This document shows, piece by piece, positions 25,616-35,835 of a DNA stretch of 64,000 nt. This DNA comes from Thalassotalea hakodatensis (lineage in GTDB: Bacteria > Pseudomonadota > Gammaproteobacteria > Enterobacterales > Alteromonadaceae): contig NZ_AP027365.1 of assembly GCF_030295995.1 (NCBI RefSeq), positions 1,364,001 through 1,428,000 on the forward strand, written 5' to 3'. Each line of letters begins with the position of its first letter. Positions within the stretch are counted from its first letter, which is position 1. A program made the translations under genes and the position numbers. The notes below the pieces were generated by a model. It was not told where the DNA came from. It made no database searches and was given only the letters and a program-made list of their open reading frames with translations.

Positions 25616-27952
25616 TCATTTTTTCTCTGTAGACAGTGAATAAGGTATAGAGTCTTTAGCATTTGCCCATTGTTTGTTGGGGGTTTCTCCCATTGAAAAT
25701 TCTAGCGAACCACCTGCTTGGATTTGATGATGATCTAACCAACTTTTATTATAGGTTTTTCCATTTAATGAGCTTGATTGAATAAAATGATTTTGCTTTA
25801 GATTATCCTTAGCCGTAATCACAAATTGCTTGCCGTCTTCAAGCGTCATGGTCACTTTATCGAACAATGGGCTTCCGATAACATACTGAGTGGTACCTGG
25901 AGTGACGGGATAAAAACCTAGCGAACTGAAAATGTACCATGCTGACGTTTGTCCATTATCTTCATCACCAGCGTATCCATCTGGTGTTGCGGAGTAGAGC
26001 TTGTTCATTACATCTCTAAGTTTAGTTTGTCCTTTCCAGGGCTGCCCCGCATAATTGTAAAGGTACAACATGTGTTGAATAGGCTGGTTTCCATGAGCAT
26101 AATTACCCATATTAACAATTTGCATTTCTCTTATTTCATGAATCGTAAATCCGTAGTATGAATCATCAAATTTTGGTGGCATTGAAAATACTTCATCTAA
26201 TTTGGCAACAAATGCATCATTACCACCCATTAGTTGCTTGAGGCCTTCAATATCTTGGAAAACTGACCAAGTATAATGCAAGCTATTCCCTTCAGTGAAA
26301 GCGTCTCCCCACTTCAATGGATTAAAGGGAGATTGAAAGCTACCATCTTGGTTTTTGCCGCGCATCCATTTAGTATCTGGATCAAAAACATGAGTGTAGT
26401 TGTATGCTTTTTCACGGTACAAGTCAGCGTCTTTTGTTTTGCCAAGCAATGTTGCTAATTTTGAAATATTAAAATCTGCGAAAGCATATTCAAGCGTTCG
26501 TGCGGCATTTTCATGAATATCAACATCGTAAGGAACGTAGCCAAGTTTATTATAGTAATCAACGCCTTCACGACCGACAGAGCTTACCGGGCGGCCTTCA
26601 TTGACAGTCGCATTTTTGATAATTGCTTCATATAAGGTGTCAATATCAAACCCTCTTATCCCTTTTATGTATGCATCGGCAATATTAATCGCTGAATTAG
26701 AGCCTATCATGACACCACGATGACCAGGACTTGCCCACTCAGGTAACCAACCAGATTCTTTATAGGTATTTGCTAGGCCTTCCATTATTTGTGCATCCAT
26801 TGATGGATACATTAAGGTAAAGAAGGGAAATACTGCACGGAATGTGTCCCAAAATCCATTGTCTGTGAACATATACCCAGGTAAAACCTCACCATTGTAA
26901 GGGCTATAGTGTACTATTTGATTGTTTTGGTCGTACTCGTAAAATTTCCGTGGGAATAATAAAACGCGATAAAGTGCCGAATAAAAAGTACGTACGTCTT
27001 CAACATTGTCATCTTCAATTCTTAAGCGAGAAAGCTCGGTTTGCCATGCCTGATGTGCTTTGACTTTGGTTGCTGCAAAGCTGTCATTACCAATTTCCCT
27101 TGTTAAATTAAGTTCTGCTTGTTCAGCACTAATAAAAGAAGACGCCACTTTTACATGAACAGTTTCCCCTTTTTGAGTTTTGAAACCAATAATGGCACCA
27201 ACATGATCGCCTTCACTGTCAGTAGAGCTTTCAACAAGTTGCCATTCATCTCTCCAAGTGTGTGTGAGTTCGAAGTCTTTATCGAATTGAGCAACAAAAT
27301 AATTATGAAAATTTTCAGGTACGCCGCCATGGTTATTCCGAGCATAGCCAATAATTTTACGCTGTTCAGGAATGATTTTTACCATAGAGCCTTTATTAAA
27401 TGCGTCTAAAGTTATATAAGCGTTATCAGTTTCTGGGAAAGTAAACTTAAAATGTGCAGCGCGTTCTGTTGGTGCAACTTCAACGTTTACATCGTAATCA
27501 GCTAGATATACTTGATAATAGTGCGGTGATGATGTTTCTGCTTTATGTGAAAACCAAGATGCTCGTTTATCTTCTTGAAACTTTAACTCACCGGTTACTG
27601 CCATTAAAGAGAAAGCGGCATAATCATTTAGCCAAGGGCTAGGTTGGTGAGTTTGTTTAATGCCTCTAATTTTATTGTCAGAGTACTTATAAGTCCATCC
27701 ATCACCCATTTTAGCGGTCATTGGCGTCCAAAAATTCATGCCCCATGGCGTTGCTATTGCAGGGTAGGTGTTGCCATTTGATAAGCTAAATTTGGAATCT
27801 GTCCCCATTAGCGGGTTTACATATTGTACTAAATCTTCTTTAACAATATTCAAATTCTGTATTGCCGGTTTTTGGACTTTCACTGAGTGTTGTTGGCCAC
27901 AGCCAAACAGCAATACAGATGCTAAGCATAAAAAGTAGGTTGACTTGTTCAT
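25616..27952 (-). CDS. GH92 family lipoprotein, divergent member
   Basis: The 778-residue product has a lipobox (LLFGC) near residue 18. It is recognisably GH92 (YVNPLMGTDSKFSLSNGNTYP at the N-terminus, NSLHYTWSVFQDIEGL at the acid region) but differs at key places. The base-region motif is GDEDNGQTSAW instead of GN(D/E)DAG, and the subsite segment is HGNQPIQHMLYLY instead of HGNEPxHH. The linkage preference probably differs from the presumed alpha-1,2 paralogues, and it may act on mannose phosphodiester or another alpha-linkage. It is the first gene of the minus-strand operon, with a LacI operator about 90 bp upstream of its ATG. Confidence 0.88.
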   Translation of the reverse strand: MNKSTYFLCLASVLLFGCGQQHSVKVQKPAIQNLNIVKEDLVQYVNPLMGTDSKFSLSNGNTYPAIATPWGMNFWTPMTAKMGDGWTYKYSDNKIRGIKQTHQPSPWLNDYAAFSLMAVTGELKFQEDKRASWFSHKAETSSPHYYQVYLADYDVNVEVAPTERAAHFKFTFPETDNAYITLDAFNKGSMVKIIPEQRKIIGYARNNHGGVPENFHNYFVAQFDKDFELTHTWRDEWQLVESSTDSEGDHVGAIIGFKTQKGETVHVKVASSFISAEQAELNLTREIGNDSFAATKVKAHQAWQTELSRLRIEDDNVEDVRTFYSALYRVLLFPRKFYEYDQNNQIVHYSPYNGEVLPGYMFTDNGFWDTFRAVFPFFTLMYPSMDAQIMEGLANTYKESGWLPEWASPGHRGVMIGSNSAINIADAYIKGIRGFDIDTLYEAIIKNATVNEGRPVSSVGREGVDYYNKLGYVPYDVDIHENAARTLEYAFADFNISKLATLLGKTKDADLYREKAYNYTHVFDPDTKWMRGKNQDGSFQSPFNPLKWGDAFTEGNSLHYTWSVFQDIEGLKQLMGGNDAFVAKLDEVFSMPPKFDDSYYGFTIHEIREMQIVNMGNYAHGNQPIQHMLYLYNYAGQPWKGQTKLRDVMNKLYSATPDGYAGDEDNGQTSAWYIFSSLGFYPVTPGTTQYVIGSPLFDKVTMTLEDGKQFVITAKDNLKQNHFIQSSSLNGKTYNKSWLDHHQIQAGGSLEFSMGETPNKQWANAKDSIPYSLSTEKK

Positions 27953-28040
27953 TATTGAGTCTTCATCTTTTATTAGTTTGTTGTTTTATTTATAGTTTTT
28001 TAATGTTTTCATCAAGGCGTTCATAGATGGAATATTACTA

Positions 28041-28054
28041 TGTAATCGATTGCA
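28041..28054. promoter_or_regulatory. LacI-type operator for the GH92 operon
   Basis: TGTAATCGATTGCA, a 14-bp near-palindrome with a central CG as in LacI/GalR-family operators. It lies just downstream of the predicted start of the GH92 operon on the minus strand (-10 TATAAC at 28066-28071, possible -35 TTGAAT at 28087-28092, spacing a short 15 bp). Confidence 0.75.
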
Positions 28055-28228
28055 TCTTTTAAGATGTTATACGATGAATTTATTTAATTCAATAGAGATT
28101 TGTGTCTCTGACTTTAAACAAGTTAAAAATAATTAGGAAATTCTTATGTATAGCTATTAAAATTTAATGAATGCCATAGAATTTAATGCGATATTATGTC
28201 AAATTATAAACGGATAATTTGACATAGA

Positions 28229-28242
28229 TGTTATCGGTTGCA
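28229..28242. promoter_or_regulatory. Variant LacI-type operator before lacI
   Basis: TGTTATCGGTTGCA differs from the consensus at two positions. It lies directly after TTGACA (28219-28224), so a bound repressor would overlap the regulator's own promoter and suggests autoregulation. The 336 bp between the GH92 operon and lacI holds only these control sites. Confidence 0.6.
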
Positions 28243-28288
28243 TTTTTGTTCCGAGTTTACAATTTACTTTTGGGGGGTACGTGAAACA

Positions 28289-29305
28289 ATGTCAACAATA
28301 AAAAAAGTTTGTCAACTCGCTGGTGTTTCTACAGCGACAGTATCCAGAGCATTAAAAAACCCTGATATGGTAAATGTTAATACGCGAGAGCGAATCTTTA
28401 AAGCAATTGCAGAGGCTGGTTATCGGCCTAATGTATTAGCATCAAGCGTAAAAACAGGTCGCTCTAATTCTCTCGTTATTCTTGTACCTAATCTTTCTAA
28501 CCCTTTCTTTTTAAAGATTATTCAAGGAATTGAACAAGCGGCTCAAGAAAGTGGTTATTCGGTGTTATTAGGAGATACGCAAGGTGATCCTGCTCGTGAG
28601 CATGAATATGCTGGTATGGTATTATCTAACCGAGCTGATGGGTTGATACATCTAGATCATTCTTTTCCTTTTTCTAAAAGTGATCAGGATCTTGCCGAAA
28701 ATATTCCTATGGTAAGTGTATGTGAGCGAATCGTATCAAAAAAACAATATCCGGTGGTGGAACTAGATAATTACTCAGCATGTAGAGCATTAGCGAATCA
28801 TTTAGTGAGCTACGGGCATAGAAATTTTGGCGTGATAGGTGGTCAAAAAGAAAGTCAAATTTATCGGGATCGCTTAGGCGGCATAAAAAGTGTCTTACAA
28901 GAAGAGAAAATAGCTCTTGATGCCGCGTTGATCGTTGGTGGTGAGTATAGCATTGAGGCTGGCGAAGCAGGAGCTAGGGAGCTGTTAGCTCATAAAGATA
29001 GGCCAACGGCTATTTTTTGTTTTAATGATGATATTGCAATCGGTGCTATCCACGAAATTAAAAGACAAGGTTTATCAGTACCGGAAGATATTTCAGTTGT
29101 TGGTTTTGATAATATTAAAGTATCCGCCTATGTTGATCCGCCCTTAACGACCATCGACCAACCTGCTTATGAAATGGGCCGTAAAGCGGTTGAAGTTGTG
29201 CTTAAGCAAATTAAAAATCAACCCCTGATTAAAGACAGGGAAATTGTTCCTTTCAGCTTATTGGAACGGGAAAGCTCTGGACAAGTAACGTCAAGTTATA
29301 CATAA
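28289..29305 (+). CDS. LacI-family regulator of the N-glycan locus
   Basis: The 338-residue product has a typical N-terminal LacI helix-turn-helix ([19 protein letters not shown]), a hinge ([11 protein letters not shown]-like helix), and a periplasmic-binding-protein-like sugar-sensing core ending in [21 protein letters not shown]. The open frame extends upstream to 28238, but the ATG used here matches the conserved LacI start (MSTIKKV). The gene is divergent from the six-gene GH92 operon and upstream of the receptor. Five operator-like sites nearby fit the CG-centred palindromes of this family. The inducer is unknown; mannose or a mannose oligosaccharide is likely. Confidence 0.93.
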   Translation: MSTIKKVCQLAGVSTATVSRALKNPDMVNVNTRERIFKAIAEAGYRPNVLASSVKTGRSNSLVILVPNLSNPFFLKIIQGIEQAAQESGYSVLLGDTQGDPAREHEYAGMVLSNRADGLIHLDHSFPFSKSDQDLAENIPMVSVCERIVSKKQYPVVELDNYSACRALANHLVSYGHRNFGVIGGQKESQIYRDRLGGIKSVLQEEKIALDAALIVGGEYSIEAGEAGARELLAHKDRPTAIFCFNDDIAIGAIHEIKRQGLSVPEDISVVGFDNIKVSAYVDPPLTTIDQPAYEMGRKAVEVVLKQIKNQPLIKDREIVPFSLLERESSGQVTSSYT

Positions 29306-29310
29306 AGAGG

Positions 29311-29478
29311 TTACTGTATTTTCTTAGGAAATTTCAATTTAACATTTTGCTTATCTGCTCTTAAGGTACAGCGATCCTTCAAGGCTACATCCATCATAAG
29401 AGCTAGAGTCATATAAGAAATGGCATTATGAAATGCTGGATAAAGAGCGTTAGGTACTACTTTTTTAGGTGGAATATC
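29311..29478 (-). pseudogene. Possible gene remnant of unknown family
   Basis: On the minus strand 55 codons read as a protein-like sequence (PNALYPAFHNAISYMTLALM, then LKDRCTLRADKQN) ending in TAA six bases from the lacI stop. The same frame continues upstream past an in-frame TAA for another 20 or so codons. No start codon or ribosome binding site fits. The composition looks like real protein, so I take it as the decayed 3' end of a gene; I do not recognise the family. Confidence 0.35.
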
Positions 29479-29591
29479 TTATGCGACTGTATTGTGTCTA
29501 GCTGTTTTATACTTATCTACTATGTAGTTTTCACTTAAAGAATAACTAATTCATTATTTTTATATGAATTAAAAAACGTACAGATGAACTG

Positions 29592-29620
29592 TTGACAGAA
29601 AAATAATTTCAATTTAATAT
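29592..29620 (+). promoter_or_regulatory. Strong promoter of the TonB receptor unit
   Basis: TTGACA and TAATAT are separated by exactly 17 bp. The predicted start is near 29627, three bases before the first operator. The resulting 5' untranslated region is about 240 nt long and contains a second operator. Confidence 0.65.
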
Positions 29621-29629
29621 CAAATCAAT

Positions 29630-29643
29630 TGTAATCGATTGCA
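29630..29643. promoter_or_regulatory. LacI-type operator 1 for the TonB receptor
   Basis: TGTAATCGATTGCA, identical to the site before the GH92 operon, placed immediately downstream of the predicted transcription start, where a bound repressor would block elongation or initiation. Confidence 0.78.
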
Positions 29644-29722
29644 GTTAGGGTAAAAAGGAAACATATTTTTAATAAATAGCTATTTATTCAGAGCATTAGG
29701 TAGCTTTTTTATTAATCAAGTA

Positions 29723-29736
29723 TGCAATCGATTACA
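29723..29736. promoter_or_regulatory. LacI-type operator 2 for the TonB receptor
   Basis: TGCAATCGATTACA is the reverse complement of operator 1. It is 93 bp from it, about nine helical turns, so the two could be joined by a DNA loop. Confidence 0.75.
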
Positions 29737-29866
29737 TTAAGGGTGGGATAATGGGTTTTACTATTGGTTTTGTTTTACCAATAGCTGTGGTAAGGAATGT
29801 TCGAGCATTATTCCGATAAAAATAAAATCATAAAAAATGAAAACAATAAATTTGGGAGAGAGTGAT

Positions 29867-32773
29867 ATGAAGGCGAACAAAGTAGGGGCATCAGTGAAAG
29901 TCCCTTTTTCTACAACCTTTAAAAAATCTGTCATTTGCACTGCTATCTTGTGTTCAATCGGGGTAGTACATGCAGAGGAAGTAGAGAGTAGTGAAAAGAA
30001 AACTGATCAAGTAGAAGTCATTGAAGTTCGTGGTATCCGAGCATCATCAGCGGCTAACTTGGCAATCAAAAGGCTATCTAACTCAACGATAGAAGCTATT
30101 ACTGCTGAAGATATTGGTAAGTTTCCGGATAAAAACATAGCGGATTCATTGCAGCGTGTACCAGGTGTCGTTATTGAACGAAGTGGTGGAGAGGGGGCAA
30201 CGGTAAGTATTCGCGGTTTATCTTCTGACTTCACATTTACACAGTTAAATGGAAACTTCATCGCTTCTTCCCCAGGAAGTCCATCCCGTTCATTTTCATA
30301 CTCATTACTTCCTTCAACAATGATTGAAATGGTGGAAGTCTATAAATCTTCAGAAGCGAGATTAGATGAAGGTGGTATTGGTGGTTCAGTATTACTACAT
30401 ACTCGAAAACCGCTCAATATGGAAAAAAACTCTGGTGTTCTCAATGTAGAGTCAACTTATGCGGATGTTACTGATAAACATGAACCTCAGTTTAGCGGTA
30501 TTTATTCATGGAAGAATGATGCAGAAGATATTGGTTTACTTGTTGGATATACCAGACAAGATCGTACTAATCGTGCTCAAAACGCTCGTATCAATATTAT
30601 TAACCAAAACTTCTTATATCAAGAGCGCAAAAATAATCAAGTTGTGGAAGGTGGTGCTGAAGGCTACGCTGCTCAAAGTATGGTTCAAGAAGTACTTGAA
30701 GAAGACAGAGAAAGAGAAGGTATTCAGGTTACAGCACAATGGCAAATGAATGAAAAATGGTTATTGGGTTTTAACTATTTTGGCTTTAAGTTAGGACAAG
30801 ATTCTGTATTACATCAGCTTGAATATCCAGAATGGCATAATAAAGACAGTTATTGGACAAATGTTCGGGTAGACGCAGATGCACAATGGGTAACAGGGAT
30901 TGATTACTCAAACGGTGCGGGCGGTGCCGAACAATTGTTTGACGTACCAAGAATTAATGGTGAATACGTTCGAGAAGAATCGACTTCAGATACGTTTGAT
31001 TTTTCTGTTGAATATGAAGGCGATGATTACACTGCAAAATTTATCTTTGGTCGTACAGAAGCTGAAGGTGGACCTTCTCAAAAATATCGAGCTGCTTATT
31101 ACCCTAAAGAGGCCTCGACTTTTTATGGTTATGATTTAACGGGACAACAATTAACCACGTATATGGATCCTGAAATGTTTAATAACCTTCAGGCTGGCAT
31201 AGGTGGTGATCCTGATGTAGGTGCAACAGACTCTAGTTTTGTTACTGGTACACAAGAAGAAGATTATGCTCAACTTGACGTAGAATATACACTTGATTAT
31301 AAAATGATTGAAACATTGCATTTTGGTGTTAAATATCGTCAAGGGAAAATTCACAGAGATACTCGTAATACTTTCTACCTTGATAAAGATTTTGATGTTG
31401 CGGCAGCAGAAGCCGGTAATGGCATTACTCTTGATGATGATTATTCAAGAAATGGTGGTATCCCATTAATAGTTGATGTATTAGCGGATAAACCATTAGA
31501 AAATTTATCAGATGTTATTAATACTAATTTATTTCCAGCGGTTGATTGGCATAAATATGAGGAAATTCTTAACAGTAATTTCCAAAGATATACGCGCAAA
31601 GAGCCAAACTTTATTTATGAAGTAGAAGAAGATATTTTATCTGCTTATATACAGGCTGATTATAAATATAATGATCTGCGTGGTAATTTTGGTTTGAGAT
31701 TTGTCGAAACTGAAACCACGAGCTCTGCAACTGACAAAGTTGTGTATCGATTAGATTATAAAGATGCTGATGGTAATGAAATAAGTCAAGATCAAGGACG
31801 CCCAGAAGAGTTCATCCTCAATGATAAAGTTAATAAGCAAACCCATGTGCTACCAAGTTTTAATATTGTCTGGGATATCAATGACTCTTGGGTCATGCGT
31901 GGCGCTGCGGCTAAAGTAATTTCACGTCCTGCTTATCAAGATTTAGGTGATTTTCAAACACTTACTTACACCTCAAGTGAGTACTCTGCTGATCGTTCAT
32001 TAGAAACCGCATTTGACCCTATTTATGATGCTGAAGGCTGGGTTGGTTCAGGCGGTAATTCAAGTCTGAAACCACTAGAGTCAACGCAGTTTGATCTCTC
32101 TCTAGAATACTATTACGGAGAAGGTTCAGGCGCCAGTATCGCTGTTTTCAAAAAAGATGTAGACAACTTTGTTGTACCGCTGATTTTAGATGTTACTCGT
32201 AGTGTGCCTGTTCGTGAGTTTATTATAGAAACAGCGGGTAACCAGACGGTTTCCGCCGGTGGCGAGAACTTTCTTGTTAGAAACTATCGAACAAATGCTA
32301 ATGGAACGAATGCTGAGTCAACAGGTATTGAGGTTTCGTGGCAACATTTCTTTGAAAATGGTTTTGGTTTTTATGCCAACTACACCTACAACGATACAAA
32401 CCAAGCAAATGTTGAGCTAGATGGTAATAAAGTGGGTGAATCACCGTTAATTGGTTCATCTGATTATCAAATGAATTTTTCAGCATTTTATGAAGACGAT
32501 TTATTCAGTGTAAGAGCGTCATATAACCGTAAAGGTCCTTCTGTTGGTGCATATGTATCATCTTGGGAAACAAACTTCTATAACGATACATACGATCAAA
32601 TTGATGTGAATGCCAGCTACAACTTTAGTGAAAATTTGGTTTTTTCTGCATCAGTCGTCAACCTTACTGAGTCAGAAACCTATCGTCATTTAGGCAATGA
32701 TACTAAAAATCGTTTTATTGCAAATGGCTATGGTGGTCGTCGCTTTTATGCAGGCGCAACTTATAGATTTTAA
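29867..32773 (+). CDS. TonB-dependent receptor for the glycan locus
   Basis: The 968-residue product is an outer-membrane transporter. It has a long signal region (hydrophobic about residues 27-38, ending VVHAEE), a TonB box-like VEVIEVRG, a plug domain (IGKFPDKNIADSLQRVPGV, IRGLSSDFTFTQLNG) and a beta-barrel ending in the aromatic GATYRF. The type is the large carbohydrate receptor common in Alteromonadales and Xanthomonads. An ATG at 29837 is in frame, but the one used here has GGGAGAG at six bases. Two LacI operators and a strong promoter precede it. With the downstream lipoprotein it should import glycans released or held at the cell surface. Confidence 0.93.
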   Translation: MKANKVGASVKVPFSTTFKKSVICTAILCSIGVVHAEEVESSEKKTDQVEVIEVRGIRASSAANLAIKRLSNSTIEAITAEDIGKFPDKNIADSLQRVPGVVIERSGGEGATVSIRGLSSDFTFTQLNGNFIASSPGSPSRSFSYSLLPSTMIEMVEVYKSSEARLDEGGIGGSVLLHTRKPLNMEKNSGVLNVESTYADVTDKHEPQFSGIYSWKNDAEDIGLLVGYTRQDRTNRAQNARINIINQNFLYQERKNNQVVEGGAEGYAAQSMVQEVLEEDREREGIQVTAQWQMNEKWLLGFNYFGFKLGQDSVLHQLEYPEWHNKDSYWTNVRVDADAQWVTGIDYSNGAGGAEQLFDVPRINGEYVREESTSDTFDFSVEYEGDDYTAKFIFGRTEAEGGPSQKYRAAYYPKEASTFYGYDLTGQQLTTYMDPEMFNNLQAGIGGDPDVGATDSSFVTGTQEEDYAQLDVEYTLDYKMIETLHFGVKYRQGKIHRDTRNTFYLDKDFDVAAAEAGNGITLDDDYSRNGGIPLIVDVLADKPLENLSDVINTNLFPAVDWHKYEEILNSNFQRYTRKEPNFIYEVEEDILSAYIQADYKYNDLRGNFGLRFVETETTSSATDKVVYRLDYKDADGNEISQDQGRPEEFILNDKVNKQTHVLPSFNIVWDINDSWVMRGAAAKVISRPAYQDLGDFQTLTYTSSEYSADRSLETAFDPIYDAEGWVGSGGNSSLKPLESTQFDLSLEYYYGEGSGASIAVFKKDVDNFVVPLILDVTRSVPVREFIIETAGNQTVSAGGENFLVRNYRTNANGTNAESTGIEVSWQHFFENGFGFYANYTYNDTNQANVELDGNKVGESPLIGSSDYQMNFSAFYEDDLFSVRASYNRKGPSVGAYVSSWETNFYNDTYDQIDVNASYNFSENLVFSASVVNLTESETYRHLGNDTKNRFIANGYGGRRFYAGATYRF

Positions 32774-32839
32774 TTGATGATCCCTTTGAATCATAAGCGT
32801 GAAAAACGCATATAAGAAAAATTAGGTAGAGGAACAGAA

Positions 32840-35743
32840 ATGAAAACATTAAATTTAACTAAGGCGTCTGCTGCCACATTATTGGCAATGAGCGCGTTAG
32901 TCGGGTGTAGTAGTGATGAAACCAAAGCTGATGATATTCCTGAAAGAGCGGCTGTAAATGACAGAACATCTGCCGACATCAGCGGTAGTGTTATTAAGGG
33001 TACTATGAGTAATGCAAAAGTGCTCGTAAGCCAACTCAATGGGGCCGGTATTGCGATCACATCTGATAATCATACTGATAGCAGCGGTGATATCGACTTA
33101 ATGGTAGAAGCTAATGCCGGTTTTGGCATTGATAGTGCCTTTAAAATCAGCGTTACCGCTGATAATGAAACACGTATGGCATGTGATGCCATTAATTGTG
33201 CTAGTGTTGAATTAGGTGGAGAGTTAAGCGGGGCACCCTTAACCGGTGCTAATCTAACATCACTTGTGTATGTTAATGTTCCATATGCAAGTAGCGCAGA
33301 TAATAACGCTGATGCCAACTTTACTGCGAATTCATTTACTACGATTACCACTTCGCTTTTAGAAAAGGCCGCAGCAGAAGGTAAAAATATTGGCGTTAAA
33401 GCGCTATTTGATTTAGCGATGGCAGAATACTCGGCTTATACTTTAAAAGCTATTGGGGTTTTTTCGCCAGGCACTAATGTCTTTAATACTCCGCTTATAA
33501 GCGCTGAATCCTATGAAAACTTCGTTGTTGATCAATCCTGTGAAACTATTCCTTTGGTAGATGAAGAAGGTAACCCTGTTGTTGATGAAAATGGTGATGA
33601 GGTAACTGAAGAATCATGCACAGATATATTGGCTGATGCAAAAACCATTAAGTTATCTCTTGCTAATGCGGCATTTGCTAACATCAGCGAATTTGAAAAT
33701 TTTAATGCACTGTTCGATGAAACTGTTTCGCGTACAGAAGCTGCATTAAATGGTGATGAAGTCGCTTTGAAACCATTAAGAGAAAGATTATTAGCGTCAG
33801 TTAGTGCTATTCCTTTTCTTGAACAGTTAGGGGTAAGCGCAGAAGAGGTCATTGATGTTGAACTGACATTTCTTGATAGTGCCTCAAGTGGCGGTCCTGT
33901 TAAAGAAATAACAACAGCAGAAAACTTATCGGGTGCAATTATTACAGCGCGTAATCGTATTGGTGACGCTGAAGCAGAAACGATGGCTTTTGATGGCGAT
34001 GTTACTACTAAGTGGTTAGATCATAATGATTGGGCAGGCGCTCCAACTGAAGAAAACCCTGCATGGATACAAATTCAGTTTCAAGAAGCTCATGCGGTAA
34101 ATAGTTTATTTATCACTAGCGCAAATGATGCTGATGCTAGAGATCCTGAAAACTTCAATATTGTTGCTTCAAACGATGGTGAAAATTGGACTACCTTAGC
34201 AACTTTTGTTGGTGAATCTTTCGATGAACGTTTTGAACGAAAAGGGTTTAGTTTCTCAAATGGTCTCGCTTACACGCATTATCGCGTTAATATTACTAAA
34301 AATAAAGGTGATGATTCGTTAATGCAACTGTCTGAAATTCAGTTAGTGGGACCTGTTCATGCAAGTGTGGATCATACTAACCCTGTAGGTTCAGGTACGA
34401 TTACGGAACGTAATCGTATTAGTGACAATGAAGCAGGGACTATGGCATTTGATAATAATCTAGAAACTAAATGGTTAGACCATAATGATTGGGCTGGTGC
34501 GCCAACGGTTGAAGATCCTTCATGGGTACAAATTGATTTTGTTGAACCTGTTGCCGTAAATGCTTTAGCGCTAACAAGTGCAAACGATGCTGATGCACGT
34601 GATCCAGAGAATTTTACATTAGTTGCTTCTAATGATGGTGGTGTTACTTGGATTGAGCTTAGCCGTTGGATTGGTGAAGCCTTTGATGAGCGCCTTGAAC
34701 GTAAGGTTTTTGGCTTTGATAATGTATTAGCCTTTACTAGCTATCGTTTAAATATCACCAAAAACAAAGGTGATGATACGTTAATGCAAATCGCTGAAAT
34801 CGAATTGATTGGTCCTGAAATGGCTGGTTTGAATCATGGTATGACACCAGGAGCTACTATTACCGCCCGTAACCGGATTGGTGACGGGGAAGTTGAAACA
34901 ATGGCTTTTGACGGGGATGTTAATACTAAGTGGTTAGATCATAATGATTGGGCTGGCGCACCAACAGTTGAAGATCCTTCATGGGTGCAAGTGGCATTAC
35001 CAGAAGCTGCTACGGTAAACCAGCTAGCAATTACAAGTGCTAATGATGCTGATGTTCGTGATCCGGAAAATTTCGACTTATTAGCCTCTAATGACGGTGA
35101 AAACTGGATTGTGCTAAATAGTTGGATTGGTGAGAGCTTTGATGAACGCTTCGAGCGCAAAGTATTTAGCTTCGGCAATGACCTTGGTTTTAACTTTTAT
35201 CGCTTAAATATCACTAAAAATAAAGGTGATGATACGTTAATGCAAATTGCTGAAATTGAGCTAAATGGTCCTCAGTATCAATCGATTGATCATTCGTCAG
35301 ATCCAAGTGCTGTATTTACGGCTAGAAATTACATCGGTGATGCAGAAGCGGCAGCTATGGCATTCGATAATGATATCAACACTAAATGGCTAGATCATAA
35401 CGATTGGGCGGGAGCTCCATCGGTGGAAGATCCTTCTTGGGTGCAAATTGATTTTTCTGAAAAGAAAATAGTGACAAGCATAGCAATTACGAGTGCTAAT
35501 GATAGTGAAGGCCGAGATCCTGAGAACTTTAATTTACAAGGTTCTAACGATGGTGGTGTTACTTGGTCACCGATTGCTAATTGGATAGGTGAATCTTGGG
35601 ATAATCGCTTTGAACGTAAGTTATTTGAAATGGGTAATGGTTTTGCATACACCACTTACCGTATCAATATTACGAAAAATAAAGGTGATGATACCTTGAT
35701 GCAAATAGCTGAAATTGAGTTAATTGGACCTGTAATCGACTAA
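32840..35743 (+). CDS. Surface lipoprotein with four tandem F5/8-type (discoidin) domains
   Basis: The 967-residue product has a lipobox (ALVGC, Cys at about residue 23) and an N-terminal part of about 350 residues without a motif I know. Four tandem domains of about 153 residues then begin near residues 370, 523, 676 and 828. Each carries TKWLDHNDWAGAP, a SANDxxxRDPENF strand and NITKNKGDD. The pattern is an F5/8 type C (CBM32-like) carbohydrate-binding fold. Its place right after the receptor suggests a surface glycan-binding protein playing the part SusD-type proteins play elsewhere. A strong terminator follows. Binding specificity is unknown. Confidence 0.85.
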   Translation: MKTLNLTKASAATLLAMSALVGCSSDETKADDIPERAAVNDRTSADISGSVIKGTMSNAKVLVSQLNGAGIAITSDNHTDSSGDIDLMVEANAGFGIDSAFKISVTADNETRMACDAINCASVELGGELSGAPLTGANLTSLVYVNVPYASSADNNADANFTANSFTTITTSLLEKAAAEGKNIGVKALFDLAMAEYSAYTLKAIGVFSPGTNVFNTPLISAESYENFVVDQSCETIPLVDEEGNPVVDENGDEVTEESCTDILADAKTIKLSLANAAFANISEFENFNALFDETVSRTEAALNGDEVALKPLRERLLASVSAIPFLEQLGVSAEEVIDVELTFLDSASSGGPVKEITTAENLSGAIITARNRIGDAEAETMAFDGDVTTKWLDHNDWAGAPTEENPAWIQIQFQEAHAVNSLFITSANDADARDPENFNIVASNDGENWTTLATFVGESFDERFERKGFSFSNGLAYTHYRVNITKNKGDDSLMQLSEIQLVGPVHASVDHTNPVGSGTITERNRISDNEAGTMAFDNNLETKWLDHNDWAGAPTVEDPSWVQIDFVEPVAVNALALTSANDADARDPENFTLVASNDGGVTWIELSRWIGEAFDERLERKVFGFDNVLAFTSYRLNITKNKGDDTLMQIAEIELIGPEMAGLNHGMTPGATITARNRIGDGEVETMAFDGDVNTKWLDHNDWAGAPTVEDPSWVQVALPEAATVNQLAITSANDADVRDPENFDLLASNDGENWIVLNSWIGESFDERFERKVFSFGNDLGFNFYRLNITKNKGDDTLMQIAEIELNGPQYQSIDHSSDPSAVFTARNYIGDAEAAAMAFDNDINTKWLDHNDWAGAPSVEDPSWVQIDFSEKKIVTSIAITSANDSEGRDPENFNLQGSNDGGVTWSPIANWIGESWDNRFERKLFEMGNGFAYTTYRINITKNKGDDTLMQIAEIELIGPVID

Positions 35744-35750
35744 AGCTCTT

Positions 35751-35828
35751 AAGAAACAATGTACATGTGCTGAGATTGACTCCCTTACACACCAATCAAG
35801 TTTTGCATGTGCATTGTTTCTTATTTTT
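35751..35828 (+). terminator. Strong intrinsic terminator after the lipoprotein
   Basis: Arms AAGAAACAATGTACATG and CATGTGCATTGTTTCTT pair at 16 of 17 positions plus a G-T pair. ATTTTT follows directly. The long loop (38 nt) is unusual. Confidence 0.8.
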
Positions 35829-35835
35829 CATTGAG

